This document shows positions 16,730-25,699 of a DNA stretch of 35,673 bases, piece after piece. The notes under the pieces were generated by a model. The model saw only the letters and a program-made list of their open reading frames with translations, was not told the DNA's origin and did no database searches. Made by a program: the position numbers and the translations under genes. The DNA is from Rhodoferax sp. (GTDB lineage: Bacteria > Pseudomonadota > Gammaproteobacteria > Burkholderiales > Burkholderiaceae_C): assembly GCA_030645355.1 (NCBI GenBank), contig JAUSNJ010000071.1:1-35673 (forward strand), read 5' to 3'. How positions within the stretch are numbered: position 1 is the stretch's first letter; each line of letters opens with the position of its first letter.

Positions 16730-17626
16730 CTAACCGCCGCTTTCCAGCGTAAACGCGGCGTGCTGATCCTGTTTGAGTACGGCCACCATCTGTGGCAATG
16801 CCAGCGCCAGGGCCGCTTTGAGGGTGTGCGGTGGGTTGATGATGAACATGCCACTGGCCGGCAGACCTGGGCGAATCACTTCACCCGCGCCGTCCTGCAG
16901 CAGTTTGCTGGACTTGACGGTGAGTGTGGCCCCCAGCCAGCTTTTTCCCGCCTTGTTGGCCAGCGTCTTGAGTTTCTTGGGCAGGTCATGCGCCTCGGGT
17001 CTCGGGATGATGGGGTACCAGACGGCATAGGTGCCCGTGACAAATCGCTGCAGCGAATCGGCCACCATGACGGCCACGCGACCATAGTCGGTCTTGAGTT
17101 CATAGCTGGGGTCGCAGAACACCAGCGCGCGGCGTGACGGCGGTGGCAGAAACTTCTTGATGCCCTCAAAACCATCTTCGCGCAGGATGGCGACCTGGCG
17201 ACCGGCCTCCAGCTGCGCGATGTTGGCAGTCAGGGTCTTGGTGTCGGTTGGATGGATTTCAAACAGTTTGAGCTTGTCACGGTCACGCTCCTGTAGCACG
17301 CGCTGGATGATGAAGGGTGAGCCCGGGTACACCTTGTGGCTGCCCTTGCTGTTGAAGCCGGCCACCAGGTCCAGGTAGTCCTGCAATGCGGGTGCAAAGG
17401 GCTGGTCCGGCTTGGCTGCAACCAGTTTGAGAAAACCGTCGGCCGCTTCGGCGCTGGTCTGGGCGTAGTCACCGTCCAGGCGGTAGAGCCCGGCTCCGGC
17501 ATGGGTGTCGAAGACCGTCAGGGCTGCGTCCTTTTGCACCATATGCCGCAAAATGGCCAGCAAAACGGTGTGTTTGAGGACGTCGGCGTGGTTTCCGGCG
17601 TGGAAGGCGTGGCGATAACTGAACAT
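16730..17626 (-). CDS. rlmJ: 23S rRNA (adenine-N6)-methyltransferase RlmJ
   Basis: The 298-residue protein begins MFSYRHAFHAGNHADVLKH, the diagnostic RlmJ N-terminus. RlmJ methylates A2030 of 23S rRNA at N6 using SAM. The SAM-binding region is VFDTHAGAGLYRLDG. The catalytic motif IV reads DPSYELKTDY where the textbook form is DPPY. The ATG at 17626 matches the family start; an upstream GTG at 17644 would add six residues. The gene converges on metF and its start is divergent from the rplM leader. Confidence 0.95.
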   Translation of the reverse strand: MFSYRHAFHAGNHADVLKHTVLLAILRHMVQKDAALTVFDTHAGAGLYRLDGDYAQTSAEAADGFLKLVAAKPDQPFAPALQDYLDLVAGFNSKGSHKVYPGSPFIIQRVLQERDRDKLKLFEIHPTDTKTLTANIAQLEAGRQVAILREDGFEGIKKFLPPPSRRALVFCDPSYELKTDYGRVAVMVADSLQRFVTGTYAVWYPIIPRPEAHDLPKKLKTLANKAGKSWLGATLTVKSSKLLQDGAGEVIRPGLPASGMFIINPPHTLKAALALALPQMVAVLKQDQHAAFTLESGG

Positions 17627-17712
17627 CCCCCATGATAGCGACACCGTGTCCCGCGCGGCAGCTTGCGGGGGACTTGAAAATGGTGGGGGTAGCCAAAACC
17701 CCCCAGAGTTTG

Positions 17713-17718
17713 TATAAT
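17713..17718 (+). promoter_or_regulatory. Probable -10 element of the rplM-rpsI operon
   Basis: TATAAT occurs 135 bases before the rplM start. A TTGAAA (17674-17679) lies too far upstream to be its -35, and no good -35 was found at the usual distance. Transcription starting near 17725 would produce the structured leader that follows. Confidence 0.45.
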
Positions 17719-17720
17719 TT

Positions 17721-17763
17721 AAGGCTTCGCAGCGCTTTTGTGGCTCCGCGGCGAAGGCTTTTC
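17721..17763 (+). promoter_or_regulatory. Hairpin in the rplM 5' leader
   Basis: AAGGCTTCGCAGC (from 17721) pairs with GCGGCGAAGGCTT (to about 17762), with two mismatches in 13 positions, forming a long stem directly after the predicted transcription start. In E. coli rplM-rpsI is autoregulated by L13 through its leader, so this may be the equivalent structure; that is inference. Confidence 0.4.
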
Positions 17764-17852
17764 ACAAAGTATTCCCACCTAAGAGATTCCCATCAGAGGA
17801 ACGCCGACCGTGGAAAAGAGCCCGCCAAACCTTCTTCTTAAAGAGAAAACTC

Positions 17853-18323
17853 ATGTCAACTTTCAGCGCAAAACCCGCTGAGGTCGTGCACGAGTGGTTT
17901 GTGATTGACGCGACCGACAAGGTCCTCGGACGAGTAGCCAGCGAAGTTGCTCTCCGTTTGCGCGGCAAACACAAGGCCATTTACACGCCTCACGTCGATA
18001 CCGGCGATTTCATCATCGTCACCAATGCATCCCAGCTGCGCGTCACAGGCGCCAAGTCGCTGGACAAGGTGTACTACCGCCATTCGGGTTACCCCGGCGG
18101 CATCTCGTCCACCAACTTCCGTGACATGCAAGGCAAGTTCCCTGGCCGCGCTTTGGAAAAAGCCGTCAAGGGCATGTTGCCAAAAGGTCCCCTGGGTTAC
18201 GCCATGATCAAGAAGCTCAAGGTCTACGGCGGTGCTGAGCACCCCCACACTGCCCAGCAGCCCAAGGTTCTGGACATTCCCGGCATTTCTGCCAATGCAG
18301 TGAAACGTGAGGCCGCCAAATGA
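17853..18323 (+). CDS. rplM: 50S ribosomal protein L13
   Basis: The 156-residue protein is L13 with the hallmark sequences [50 protein letters not shown] and [16 protein letters not shown]. The residues before HEWFVID form the short extension common in Burkholderiales. The ATG at 17853 is preceded by AAAGAGA. The stop overlaps the start of rpsI (ATGA), the usual two-gene operon with translational coupling. Confidence 0.98.
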   Translation: MSTFSAKPAEVVHEWFVIDATDKVLGRVASEVALRLRGKHKAIYTPHVDTGDFIIVTNASQLRVTGAKSLDKVYYRHSGYPGGISSTNFRDMQGKFPGRALEKAVKGMLPKGPLGYAMIKKLKVYGGAEHPHTAQQPKVLDIPGISANAVKREAAK

Positions 18324-18712
18324 TCGGTGAATGGAACAATGGCACCGGCCGTCGCAAATCCAGCGTCGCCCGCGTGTTTCTGAAAAAAGGCTCCGGCCAG
18401 ATCGTCGTCAATGGCAAAGCCATTGAAAAGTTCTTTGGCCGTGCAACGTCCATCATGATCTGCAAGCAGCCCCTGCTGCTGACCAACCACGCCGAAACCT
18501 TTGACGTCATGGTCAATGTGGCCGGTGGCGGTGAGTCGGGTCAGGCCGGCGCTGTGCGCCACGGTATCACCCGTGCCCTGATCGACTACGACGCAACGCT
18601 CAAGCCCACCTTGAGCCAGGCTGGTTTCGTGACGCGTGATGCGCGCGAAGTCGAACGTAAGAAGGTCGGCTTCCACGGCGCTCGCCGTCGCAAGCAGTTC
18701 TCCAAGCGTTAA
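18320..18712 (+). CDS. rpsI: 30S ribosomal protein S9
   Basis: The 130-residue S9 protein has the typical [18 protein letters not shown] start ([16 protein letters not shown]) and the C-terminal tail [12 protein letters not shown], which reaches the ribosomal P site. The start codon overlaps the rplM stop. The operon ends at a clear hairpin terminator at 18744-18778. Confidence 0.98.
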   Translation: MIGEWNNGTGRRKSSVARVFLKKGSGQIVVNGKAIEKFFGRATSIMICKQPLLLTNHAETFDVMVNVAGGGESGQAGAVRHGITRALIDYDATLKPTLSQAGFVTRDAREVERKKVGFHGARRRKQFSKR

Positions 18713-18743
18713 TCCAGCGCCGCAACACTCCGTTGCAAATACT

Positions 18744-18778
18744 ACGGTCGCCAGGGTGCAAACCCTCGCGGCCGTTTT
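18744..18778 (+). terminator. Rho-independent terminator of rplM-rpsI
   Basis: ACGGTCGCCAGGGT (18744-18757) pairs with ACCCTCGCGGCCGT (18762-18775) at 12 of 14 positions around a GCAA loop, followed by TTTT. The position 32 bases after the rpsI stop fits. Confidence 0.8.
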
Positions 18779-18804
18779 ACATGGGGCTGCTAGACTCGCG
18801 CACC

Positions 18805-19533
18805 ATGCGATTTCGACTTCTCCGCCGCCGCCTCACCATCAGTGCTCCCCGCATGGCTGTGCGCAGTGCCTTGCCCTGGCCCTTCCGCTGGGCGGTGCTG
18901 GCCATCGTGCTGGGGTTTTGTGCGGCCATTGGTCTGTGGGCCTTCGAGTTTGGCAAGGACATCGCCGGGCTGGAAAAGGGCTCCCGGGAGGAACTGCTTC
19001 ACCTGCGCGCGGATCTGGCCGCCGTGCAGGCCGAGTTGGTGTCGGTCAAAAGCGAGCGGGACCAGGCCCAGTCCATCGCCAATACCGCCGGCACGCTGGT
19101 GACTACCGAAAAGGCCTCGCATGAGCGCGTGTTGGCGCAGCTCAAGCAACTGGAAATGGAAAACCGGACCTTGCGGGACGACCTTGGGTTTTTCGAAAAG
19201 CTGATTCCCGCCGTGGGGGGAGAAGGTATGGCGATTCGCAGCCTGCAGGCCGAGATGCAGGGTGGCGCCAAGCTAAAATGGCAGGTGCTGGTGATCCAGT
19301 CGGGGAAAAACCCGGCGGAATTCAACGGTCGACTGGAGATGACCTTCACCGGGTTTGTCAATGGCAAGCCCTGGACCGCAAACCTTCCCGGCGAGCCGAT
19401 GGGAGTCAAGGTCCGGCAATATGGCCGCATCGAGGGCGAGTTTGAGTTGCCGGCTCAAGCGGTCGTCAAAGGCGTTTCTGCCAAGGTGATGGATGGCACC
19501 GTGGTCAAGGCCACCCAATCCATCAAGTTGTAA
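18805..19533 (+). CDS. Membrane-anchored coiled-coil protein (probably DUF6776)
   Basis: The 242-residue protein has a basic N-terminus (RFRLLRRRL), one membrane segment near residues 28-50 (WAVLAIVLGFCAAIGLWAF), a coiled coil of about 80 residues (EELLHLRADLAAVQAELVSVKSERDQ… through RTLRDDLGFFEKL), and a C-terminal beta-rich domain. I believe this is the DUF6776 family, but its function is unknown to me. The topology places the C-terminal domain in the periplasm. The ATG at 18805 is preferred because the ATG at 18781 lies right at the base of the rpsI terminator. It is followed after 19 bases by the bactofilin gene, so it may be a membrane partner of that cytoskeletal protein (inference). 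Confidence 0.8.
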   Translation: MRFRLLRRRLTISAPRMAVRSALPWPFRWAVLAIVLGFCAAIGLWAFEFGKDIAGLEKGSREELLHLRADLAAVQAELVSVKSERDQAQSIANTAGTLVTTEKASHERVLAQLKQLEMENRTLRDDLGFFEKLIPAVGGEGMAIRSLQAEMQGGAKLKWQVLVIQSGKNPAEFNGRLEMTFTGFVNGKPWTANLPGEPMGVKVRQYGRIEGEFELPAQAVVKGVSAKVMDGTVVKATQSIKL

Positions 19534-19552
19534 TATTTCAACGAGGCGCGTT

Positions 19553-19948
19553 ATGTTCAACAAGAAGAAACAACCCCCCATCAAGAGCCTGATTGCCGAG
19601 GGCAGCCAGATTGACGGCAACATCAGCTTTACCGATGGTCTGCGGGTGGATGGGGTCGTCGTTGGCAATATCCTGGCGGCCGAAGACGTGGCCAGCATTT
19701 TGGTGATCTCCGAGATCGCCAGTATCACCGGTGAAATTACCGCGGACCACATCATCATCAACGGCACGGTGAAGGGCCCCATCCATGCGCGCAAGATGCT
19801 GGAACTGCAGCCCAAGGCCCGTATTGAGGGAGACGTCGAGTACGCGGCCCTTGAAATGCACCAGGGCGCGCTGATTACCGGTCAGTTGCGCCCCATCCTG
19901 CTTGAGGGCGAAAAGCCCACACTGAAACTGGCGGCAAATAACCAGTAG
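19553..19948 (+). CDS. Bactofilin (polymer-forming cytoskeletal protein)
   Basis: The 131-residue protein is a single bactofilin domain. It has a short basic N-terminal tail (MFNKKKQPP) and repeated beta-helix turns (GSQIDGNISFTDGLRVDGVVVGNI, ASITGEITADHIIINGTVKGPI, ARIEGDVEYAALEMHQGALITGQL). Bactofilins polymerise without nucleotide, often at membranes, and scaffold envelope enzymes. The start ATG has ACGAGG upstream. It forms a pair with the membrane coiled-coil gene before it. An M23 endopeptidase, a frequent bactofilin partner in other bacteria, lies about 1.6 kb downstream on the other strand. Confidence 0.94.
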   Translation: MFNKKKQPPIKSLIAEGSQIDGNISFTDGLRVDGVVVGNILAAEDVASILVISEIASITGEITADHIIINGTVKGPIHARKMLELQPKARIEGDVEYAALEMHQGALITGQLRPILLEGEKPTLKLAANNQ

Positions 19949-20010
19949 AAGAATTCCCGAGCAAATTGGTGTAGTATTCTGCCCATATCTGATACCACCG
20001 GAGTCCACCC

Positions 20011-20373
20011 ATGAGTGCCGTAGCCGAAAACGTCCACACCGAAATGCCCGCGCCGATTCTGTTCACCGACAGTGCGGCCGCCAAAGTGGCAGACCTGATT
20101 GCTGAAGAAGGCAACCCCGAACTCAAGCTGCGCGTGTTTGTGCAGGGTGGCGGGTGCTCGGGCTTTCAGTACGGGTTTACCTTTGACGAAATCACCAACG
20201 AAGACGACACCATCATGAGCAAGAATGGCGTGTCGTTGTTGATCGACGCCATGAGCTACCAGTATCTGGTGGGCGCAGAAATCGACTACAAGGAAGATTT
20301 GCAGGGCGCCCAGTTTGTGATCAAGAACCCCAATGCCACCACAACCTGCGGTTGCGGCTCGTCCTTCTCCTGA
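20011..20373 (+). CDS. erpA: Iron-sulfur cluster insertion protein ErpA
   Basis: The 120-residue A-type carrier passes Fe-S clusters to target enzymes. The three conserved cysteines are present: [10 protein letters not shown], and CGCGSSFS at the C-terminus. The A-type core [32 protein letters not shown] and the ENEDD-like ITNEDDTIM support ErpA rather than IscA. The ATG at 20011 has CCGGAG nine bases upstream. I looked for an IscR-type operator in the 62-base upstream gap and saw none that convinces. It converges with anmK. Confidence 0.96.
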   Translation: MSAVAENVHTEMPAPILFTDSAAAKVADLIAEEGNPELKLRVFVQGGGCSGFQYGFTFDEITNEDDTIMSKNGVSLLIDAMSYQYLVGAEIDYKEDLQGAQFVIKNPNATTTCGCGSSFS

Positions 20374-20394
20374 TAGACCGCCTTCCATGCCCGG

Positions 20395-21507
20395 TCAAGC
20401 CGGGTAGATTGCACCGAGTATGCGGGCGCCCTGGGCGCCCGTAACGCTTTTCAGGCTGGACGTTTTCCCCAGCACCGTCTGGCGCGCCAGCCACGCAAAA
20501 GCCGTGGCCTCCACCTGCAAGGGTGGAAGTCCGTGTTCAGCGGACGACGCAACCTGGCAAAGAGGCAAAGCCGCTTGCAGCCGCCGCATCAAATACGTGT
20601 TGAGCGCGCCGCCGCCACACACAATCAATCGGGTGCAATGCTTTGACACATCCAGCAGGCTGCGGGCGCTGGACAAGGCCGTGAGTTCGGTCAGGGTGGC
20701 TTGCACATCCTCGGGCGCCATTGGGCCAACACCCGCCAGCTTGGCGGATAGCCACGGGCCGTTGAACAAATCCCTGCCGGTGCTCTTTGGCGGACCTTTG
20801 GCGAAGAAGGGCTCGTCCAACAAGTCTGCCAGCAAGCCTGCGTGCACGTGGCCCTGGGAGGCCCACTGGCCCGCATCGTCATACGCTTGGCCCGTGTGGG
20901 TGTGGCACCAGGCATCCATCAGGGCATTGCCGGGGCCGCAGTCAAACCCACACAGATCGGGTGCCGCCGGGTCCAGCACCGTGAGATTGGAAATACCGCC
21001 GATGTTGAGCACGGCCAGCGCCTGGTCCGCCCGGCCAAAGTAGGCCTGGTGAAAAGGCGGCACCAGAGGCGCACCCTGGCCGCCGGCGGCCACATCGCGG
21101 CTGCGAAAGTCAGCGACCACTTCGATGCCGCACAGCTCGGCCAGCAGGGCCGGGTTGTTGAGCTGCAGCGTGTAGCCCGTGCCGTCAAACTCCTGCGGGC
21201 GGTGGCGTACGGTCTGGCCATGGGCGCCGATCGCCCGCACGGCACTGGCCGCAACGCCACACTGTTGCAAGAGCGTCTGGACCTGGCCGGCATACAGCCG
21301 CGCCAGTCCGTTGGCGGCCAGGGCGGCACGGTGCAGTTCGTTGTCGGTCGGGCAGTTGAGGGCCAGCAACTCGGCGCGCAGGGGCGGGGGTAGGGGTGCG
21401 CTGCAGTGCCCCACAACCGTTGGCGTGGCGCCGTCGAAGTCCGCCAGTACCGCGTCGACCCCGTCGAGCGAGGTCCCCGACATCAGGCCAACGTACAAGC
21501 CGGACAA
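20395..21507 (-). CDS. anmK: Anhydro-N-acetylmuramic acid kinase
   Basis: The 370-residue sugar kinase phosphorylates and opens 1,6-anhydroMurNAc during cell-wall recycling. The phosphate loop GLMSGTSLDGVDAV is at the start. IGAHGQTVRHRP, LNIGGISNLTVL and GFDCGPGNALMDAW are family signatures. The start is a TTG at 21507; the first in-frame ATG lies within GLMSGTS and would remove the needed N-terminal strand. It follows the M23 endopeptidase gene by 18 bases on the minus strand, so wall cutting and recycling functions are joined. A perfect GC hairpin (20423-20441) lies in the 3' end of the gene. Confidence 0.96.
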   Translation of the reverse strand: MSGLYVGLMSGTSLDGVDAVLADFDGATPTVVGHCSAPLPPPLRAELLALNCPTDNELHRAALAANGLARLYAGQVQTLLQQCGVAASAVRAIGAHGQTVRHRPQEFDGTGYTLQLNNPALLAELCGIEVVADFRSRDVAAGGQGAPLVPPFHQAYFGRADQALAVLNIGGISNLTVLDPAAPDLCGFDCGPGNALMDAWCHTHTGQAYDDAGQWASQGHVHAGLLADLLDEPFFAKGPPKSTGRDLFNGPWLSAKLAGVGPMAPEDVQATLTELTALSSARSLLDVSKHCTRLIVCGGGALNTYLMRRLQAALPLCQVASSAEHGLPPLQVEATAFAWLARQTVLGKTSSLKSVTGAQGARILGAIYPA

Positions 21508-21525
21508 AACCTTGCCCGCAGCGGT

Positions 21526-22920
21526 TTACTGGGCGCTGCCGGGCAGCATCTGTGCGGCGGCCAGCAATTGGACGCGCACCTGGTCAGCGGCCTGGTTGAA
21601 GGCCGCGCGTGCGCTGGCGGCAACCGGCACGGATTCGCTCTGTTTGGCAATCGTCAGTGGGTCGCGGTGGGCGCCGTTGACGCGGAACTCAAAATGCAGG
21701 TGGGGACCGGTGGCCCAGCCGGTCTGGCCCACGGCACCGACGTTCTGACCCTGGCTGATGCTTTGCCCGCCTCGCACATTGATGCGGCTCAGATGGGCGT
21801 AGACGGTTACGTTGTTGTTGTGGTGCTTGACCATCACGACATTGCCGAAACCATTCTGCACGCCGGCAAACTCGACCACGCCATCGCCGACGCTGCGCAC
21901 GGCAGTGCCAATGGGGGCGGCGTAGTCCACACCGAGGTGGGCGCGCCAGGTTTGCAGAATGGGGTGAAAGCGCATCTTGAAGCCGCTGGTCACGCGCGAA
22001 AATTCCATGGGTGATGCCAAAAAGGCGCGGCGCAGGCTCTCACCGGCCAGCGTGTAGTAGCCACCCTTGGTCAGCGTGTGGCTGGCCGTGGACGCCGCAG
22101 CACTGCCAGTGGTCACGGGTTCCTGGAACCACATGGCCTGGTAGCTCTTGCCCGCATTGACAAATTCGGCGCTGAGCACGCGACCGGCGCGCAACGGTTC
22201 GCCGTCGCCTTCCAGCGTTTCATAAGTCACGGAAAAACGGTCATCCTTGCGCAAAGCGCGGTGGAAGTCGATGTCACCCGAGAAAATCTCGGCCAGTTGC
22301 ATGGCGATGGTGTCGGGAATGCGGGCATCGTCGGTGGCGGCAAACAGCGACGAGCGGATCGTGCCGCTGGACAGGCGCGACGATGCCGTCATGGGCAGCG
22401 TCTCGATGCGGGAGGCAAAGCCGGTGGCCGTCTTCTCCACCGTCATGCGCTTGAACATGCCGTCGTCTTCCGGGCTCCAGCGGGCGGTGAGCTTCTGCAG
22501 GGTGTTGCCCTCGCTGGCTTCCACGGTGACATTGCGCCCGGCGCGGCCCATCAGGGTCTGCTGCACCACGGCATCGGCACGGAAGAACGCGGCGGCTTGC
22601 GGGTCATACACGCCCAGGCGCTTGAGCAGCGACTCGGCCGTGTCCGCGGTACGGGTCACGTCGGACCGGTATAGGCGCATGGCCTGGGCCTGCACGGCGT
22701 CATCGGGTGCCAAAAACGGCAGCGGTTGCACGTTTTCCACCACGGTGCGCACCGGCAGATCGGCGGCATCGGGTGCCAGGGATGCCACGGCAAAGGTCGC
22801 GCCTGCGCCGCCCAGCATCAGGGCTGCGAGAGCGAAGGTGACTTGCCTGGGGTGGTGCTGCAGATGACCGGCGGCAAAGGCAAGAGTGTCCTGTGCGGCC
22901 TGTTTCAGTCGAGATATCAA
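21526..22920 (-). CDS. M23-family murein endopeptidase (MepM-like)
   Basis: The 464-residue protein has one membrane segment near residues 20-42 (VTFALAALMLGGAGATFAVASLA), a long periplasmic region resembling the LysM/OapA-like part of MepM, and a C-terminal LytM domain. The zinc motifs are HLGVD (HxxxD) and GPHLHFEFRVNG (HxH), both intact, so it should cut peptidoglycan cross-links. I chose the TTG at 22920 because GGAG lies eight bases upstream and an earlier start would run into the tyrS upstream region. It shares a divergent promoter region with tyrS and is followed by anmK. Confidence 0.9.
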   Translation of the reverse strand: MISRLKQAAQDTLAFAAGHLQHHPRQVTFALAALMLGGAGATFAVASLAPDAADLPVRTVVENVQPLPFLAPDDAVQAQAMRLYRSDVTRTADTAESLLKRLGVYDPQAAAFFRADAVVQQTLMGRAGRNVTVEASEGNTLQKLTARWSPEDDGMFKRMTVEKTATGFASRIETLPMTASSRLSSGTIRSSLFAATDDARIPDTIAMQLAEIFSGDIDFHRALRKDDRFSVTYETLEGDGEPLRAGRVLSAEFVNAGKSYQAMWFQEPVTTGSAAASTASHTLTKGGYYTLAGESLRRAFLASPMEFSRVTSGFKMRFHPILQTWRAHLGVDYAAPIGTAVRSVGDGVVEFAGVQNGFGNVVMVKHHNNNVTVYAHLSRINVRGGQSISQGQNVGAVGQTGWATGPHLHFEFRVNGAHRDPLTIAKQSESVPVAASARAAFNQAADQVRVQLLAAAQMLPGSAQ

Positions 22921-23030
22921 AATGCGGGCTCCATGGATTGGGGCGGCGCCGTGTGGCGCAAAGCCCCGAACTGCGGCGTGGGCGCGACTAAAATTCGGTC
23001 GCTGGCTCCAAAAGGTCGCAGGAGAGGAGA

Positions 23031-23045
23031 GGCAGTATAACTGCC
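23031..23045. promoter_or_regulatory. Symmetric divergent -10 region between the M23 endopeptidase and tyrS
   Basis: GGCAGT-ATA-ACTGCC is a perfect inverted repeat. It contains TATAAC on the plus strand and TATACT on the minus strand, so both genes could use the same few bases as a -10 element. It could also be an operator. No clear -35 elements were identified. Confidence 0.4.
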
Positions 23046-23075
23046 CCCTGCACCCCGGCATCGAGAAAAACCCTT

Positions 23076-24320
23076 ATGAATCAAGCCCCAAGCCCCCAGT
23101 CAGTTGTAAGTGATCGTGTCCGTGAGGCGCTGGCGGTGTCATTGCGCGGCTGCGATGAACTCATTCCCCAGGAGGAATGGGTCAAAAAACTGGTCCGGTC
23201 CGAGGCCAGCGGCAAGCCGCTGCGCATCAAACTGGGGCTGGATCCGACGGCGCCCGACATCCACATCGGGCACACCGTGGTGCTGAACAAGATGCGCCAA
23301 TTGCAGGACCTGGGCCACACTGTCATCTTCCTGATTGGCGACTTCACCAGCATGATTGGCGACCCGTCCGGGCGCAACAGCACCCGTCCGCCGCTGACGG
23401 CCGAGCAGATCAAGGTCAACGCCGAGACCTATTACAAGCAGGCCTCCCTGGTGCTGGATCCGGCCAAGACCGAGATCCGCTACAACAGCGAGTGGAGCGA
23501 CCCGCTGGGCGCGCGCGGCATGATCGAGCTGGCGAGCCGCTACACCGTGGCCCGCATGATGGAGCGCAATGACTTCCACGACCGCTTCAAGGCCGGGCAG
23601 TCGATCAGCGTGCATGAGTTCTTGTACCCGCTGATGCAGGGCTATGACAGCGTGGCGCTGCACAGCGACCTGGAACTGGGCGGCACCGACCAGAAGTGCA
23701 ACCTGCTGATGGGCCGCACGCTGCAGGCCGAATACGGCCAGGAGCCGCAGTGCATCCTGACCATGCCGCTGCTCGAAGGCCTGGACGGCATCGAGAAGAT
23801 GTCCAAGAGCAAGAACAACTACATCGGCATCAGCGAAGACGCCAACACCATGTTTGCCAAGGTGCTCAGTATTTCCGACGTGCTGATGTGGCGCTGGTTC
23901 ACACTGCTGAGTTTCAGAAGCGAGGCCGAGATTGCCGCCCTGAAGGCCGAAGTGGACGCTGGCCGCAACCCCAAGGACGCCAAGGTAGCGCTGGCCAAGG
24001 AAATCACCGCCCGCTTCCACAGTGCGGCCGCGGCGGACGCCGCCGAGCAGGACTTCATCAACCGCAGCAAGGGCGGTGTGCCCGATGAGATCGCCGAAGT
24101 CAGCCTGCCTCTGGGCGAGGGTGGCGCGGCGGTGGGCATTGCTGCGCTGCTGAAGTCCGCCGGGCTGGCGGCCTCCGGTGGCGAGGGTAATCGCCTGATT
24201 GACGGCGGCGGTGTGCGGATCGACTCAGCTGTCGTTAGTGACAAGGGACTGAAGCTGGGCGCCGGCACTTACGTTCTGCAGGTCGGCAAACGCAAGTTTG
24301 CCCGCGTGACGCTGGCGTAG
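23076..24320 (+). CDS. tyrS: Tyrosyl-tRNA synthetase
   Basis: The 414-residue class I synthetase charges tRNA-Tyr. The HIGH motif is HIGHT in [14 protein letters not shown] and the KMSKS motif is in [10 protein letters not shown]. Tyrosine- and ATP-site residues are seen in [14 protein letters not shown]. The C-terminal S4-like RNA-binding domain ends [16 protein letters not shown]. It resembles the TyrZ-like branch common in betaproteobacteria (inference). The start ATG at 23076 lacks a strong ribosome site. It is divergent from the M23 peptidase gene. Confidence 0.97.
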   Translation: MNQAPSPQSVVSDRVREALAVSLRGCDELIPQEEWVKKLVRSEASGKPLRIKLGLDPTAPDIHIGHTVVLNKMRQLQDLGHTVIFLIGDFTSMIGDPSGRNSTRPPLTAEQIKVNAETYYKQASLVLDPAKTEIRYNSEWSDPLGARGMIELASRYTVARMMERNDFHDRFKAGQSISVHEFLYPLMQGYDSVALHSDLELGGTDQKCNLLMGRTLQAEYGQEPQCILTMPLLEGLDGIEKMSKSKNNYIGISEDANTMFAKVLSISDVLMWRWFTLLSFRSEAEIAALKAEVDAGRNPKDAKVALAKEITARFHSAAAADAAEQDFINRSKGGVPDEIAEVSLPLGEGGAAVGIAALLKSAGLAASGGEGNRLIDGGGVRIDSAVVSDKGLKLGAGTYVLQVGKRKFARVTLA

Positions 24321-24322
24321 AT

Positions 24323-24376
24323 GCTATTGTTTTGGTAGCGTTACCCGTAGATTTCACGAGGGCTGGGTGCTGTTTT
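24323..24376 (+). repeat. 54-bp dispersed repeat, copy 4
   Basis: GCTATTGTTTTGGTAGC and ACGAGGGCT align without gaps to the other copies. It begins two bases after the tyrS stop and ends 31 bases before the next gene. Confidence 0.8.
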
Positions 24377-24407
24377 TATTGATAACGATTGGCTCTGGAA
24401 GCATGAT

Positions 24408-25214
24408 ATGAAGCATCGCATGGCTGCTGGTTTGCTTGCCCTGGCCGCCGCGGGCGCCTGGGCCCAGGACTGGCCCGCCGCCAGCCAGGCGCTGCTGAAG
24501 CAGGCCCAGGCACAGCCGGGTTACGCCCAGGTCGAGGCCCTGCACCCGAGCTACCGGCCGACCAGCGATGGCCGTAGCTACCTGCTGGTGTGGACGCCGA
24601 ATCCGGCCACACCGCCGGCCAAATGGATCGTCTCGCTGCCGGGCACCGGCGGTTACGCCCCGCGTGACCTGGCCGTCTGGTACCCGCACCTGCAGGGGCG
24701 GGACGTGGGGCTGGTGGTGGTGCAGTGGTGGCTGGGTACGGGTGACACCACCCGCGACTACTACAGCCCATTTGACATCTACCGCGAAATCGACCGCTTG
24801 CTGAATGAGCTGAAGGTGCCCAAAAACAGCGCAATGCTGCATGGCTTCTCGCGCGGTGCGGCCAATCTGTACGCGGTGGCGGCGCTGGACCGCGCCAAGG
24901 GGCGCCAGTATTTCTCCACCTTTGTCGCCAGTTCCGGCAGTGCCTCGCTGGACTACCCACCGACCCAGCTGGTGACGCGCGGCGAGTTTGGCGCTGCGCC
25001 CTATGCCGGCACCCAGTGGGTGACGGCCTGTGGTGACCGGGACCCCAACCCGGGCCGCGACGGCTGTCCTGGCATGCGGCGCACGGCGGAGTGGATCAAG
25101 GACCGCGGGGGCAATATCGCCTTGGTGATTGAGGACAAGACGCAGGGCCATGGCGCCCTGCAACTGAACCCGGCCAACGCCAGGCAATTGCTGGACTGGT
25201 ACTTGCGCCCGTGA
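24408..25214 (+). CDS. Secreted alpha/beta hydrolase
   Basis: The 268-residue protein has a signal peptide ([20 protein letters not shown], cleavage after AWA or WAQ). The mature part has the alpha/beta hydrolase pattern: oxyanion region [12 protein letters not shown], nucleophile elbow GFSRGAAN, a possible acid in [13 protein letters not shown], and the histidine in GHGALQLN. It is probably a periplasmic esterase or peptidase; the substrate is unknown. Two cysteines flank the acid loop and may form a disulfide. Its stop codon overlaps the GTG start of dtd, indicating co-transcription although the functions seem unrelated. Confidence 0.85.
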   Translation: MKHRMAAGLLALAAAGAWAQDWPAASQALLKQAQAQPGYAQVEALHPSYRPTSDGRSYLLVWTPNPATPPAKWIVSLPGTGGYAPRDLAVWYPHLQGRDVGLVVVQWWLGTGDTTRDYYSPFDIYREIDRLLNELKVPKNSAMLHGFSRGAANLYAVAALDRAKGRQYFSTFVASSGSASLDYPPTQLVTRGEFGAAPYAGTQWVTACGDRDPNPGRDGCPGMRRTAEWIKDRGGNIALVIEDKTQGHGALQLNPANARQLLDWYLRP

Positions 25215-25699
25215 TCGCCGTCCTGCAACGTGTCAGCTCGGCCCGGGTCGAGGTCGAAGGGCAAACGGTGGGAGCGATTGGCCGGGGATTGCTGGTGTTG
25301 GTCTGCGCCGAGCAGGGCGACACCCCGGCCGAGGGCGACAAGCTGCTGGCCAAGATTCTGAAACTGCGCATCTTCAGCGATGCCCAGGGCAAGATGAACC
25401 TCAGCGTGCAGGACGTGGACGGCCAGGGCACACCGGGTGGCCTGCTGATCGTCAGCCAGTTCACGCTGGCGGCGGATGTGCGCGGCGGCAACCGGCCCAG
25501 TTTCACTGCGGCGGCGGCGCCCGAAGATGGCCGGCGTCTTTACGAGGGTTTCGTCGCCGCGGCGCGCCGCCAGCACGGCGAGGTGCAGACCGGCATCTTT
25601 GCGGCCGACATGCAGGTGCACCTGGTCAACGATGGCCCGGTGACGATCCCGTTGCGCATGCCGCCAAGTACCCCTCTACCCAGCCACGCAGGCTGTTGA
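25211..25699 (+). CDS. dtd: D-aminoacyl-tRNA deacylase
   Basis: The 162-residue enzyme hydrolyses D-amino acids (and glycine mischarged on tRNA-Ala) from tRNA. The two family motifs are [21 protein letters not shown] and [10 protein letters not shown]. The start is GTG at 25211, overlapping the previous stop as GTGA; the N-terminus [14 protein letters not shown] is canonical. Normal length is about 145-150, so the last 12 or so residues after IPLRM are an extension. This tail overlaps the 3' end of the pabB-pabC gene on the opposite strand by 74 bases. Confidence 0.95.
   Translation: MIAVLQRVSSARVEVEGQTVGAIGRGLLVLVCAEQGDTPAEGDKLLAKILKLRIFSDAQGKMNLSVQDVDGQGTPGGLLIVSQFTLAADVRGGNRPSFTAAAAPEDGRRLYEGFVAAARRQHGEVQTGIFAADMQVHLVNDGPVTIPLRMPPSTPLPSHAGC

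Noticed and set aside
19949..20010. IscR operator upstream of erpA
   Set aside because: No convincing match to the known IscR site pattern was seen; only a weak TAGTAT box.
20423..20441. Perfect GC hairpin CGGGCGCC-CTG-GGCGCCCG near the end of anmK as a terminator of erpA
   Set aside because: It is inside the anmK coding region and is not followed by a T-run; it is probably a coincidence of Gly/Ala codons.
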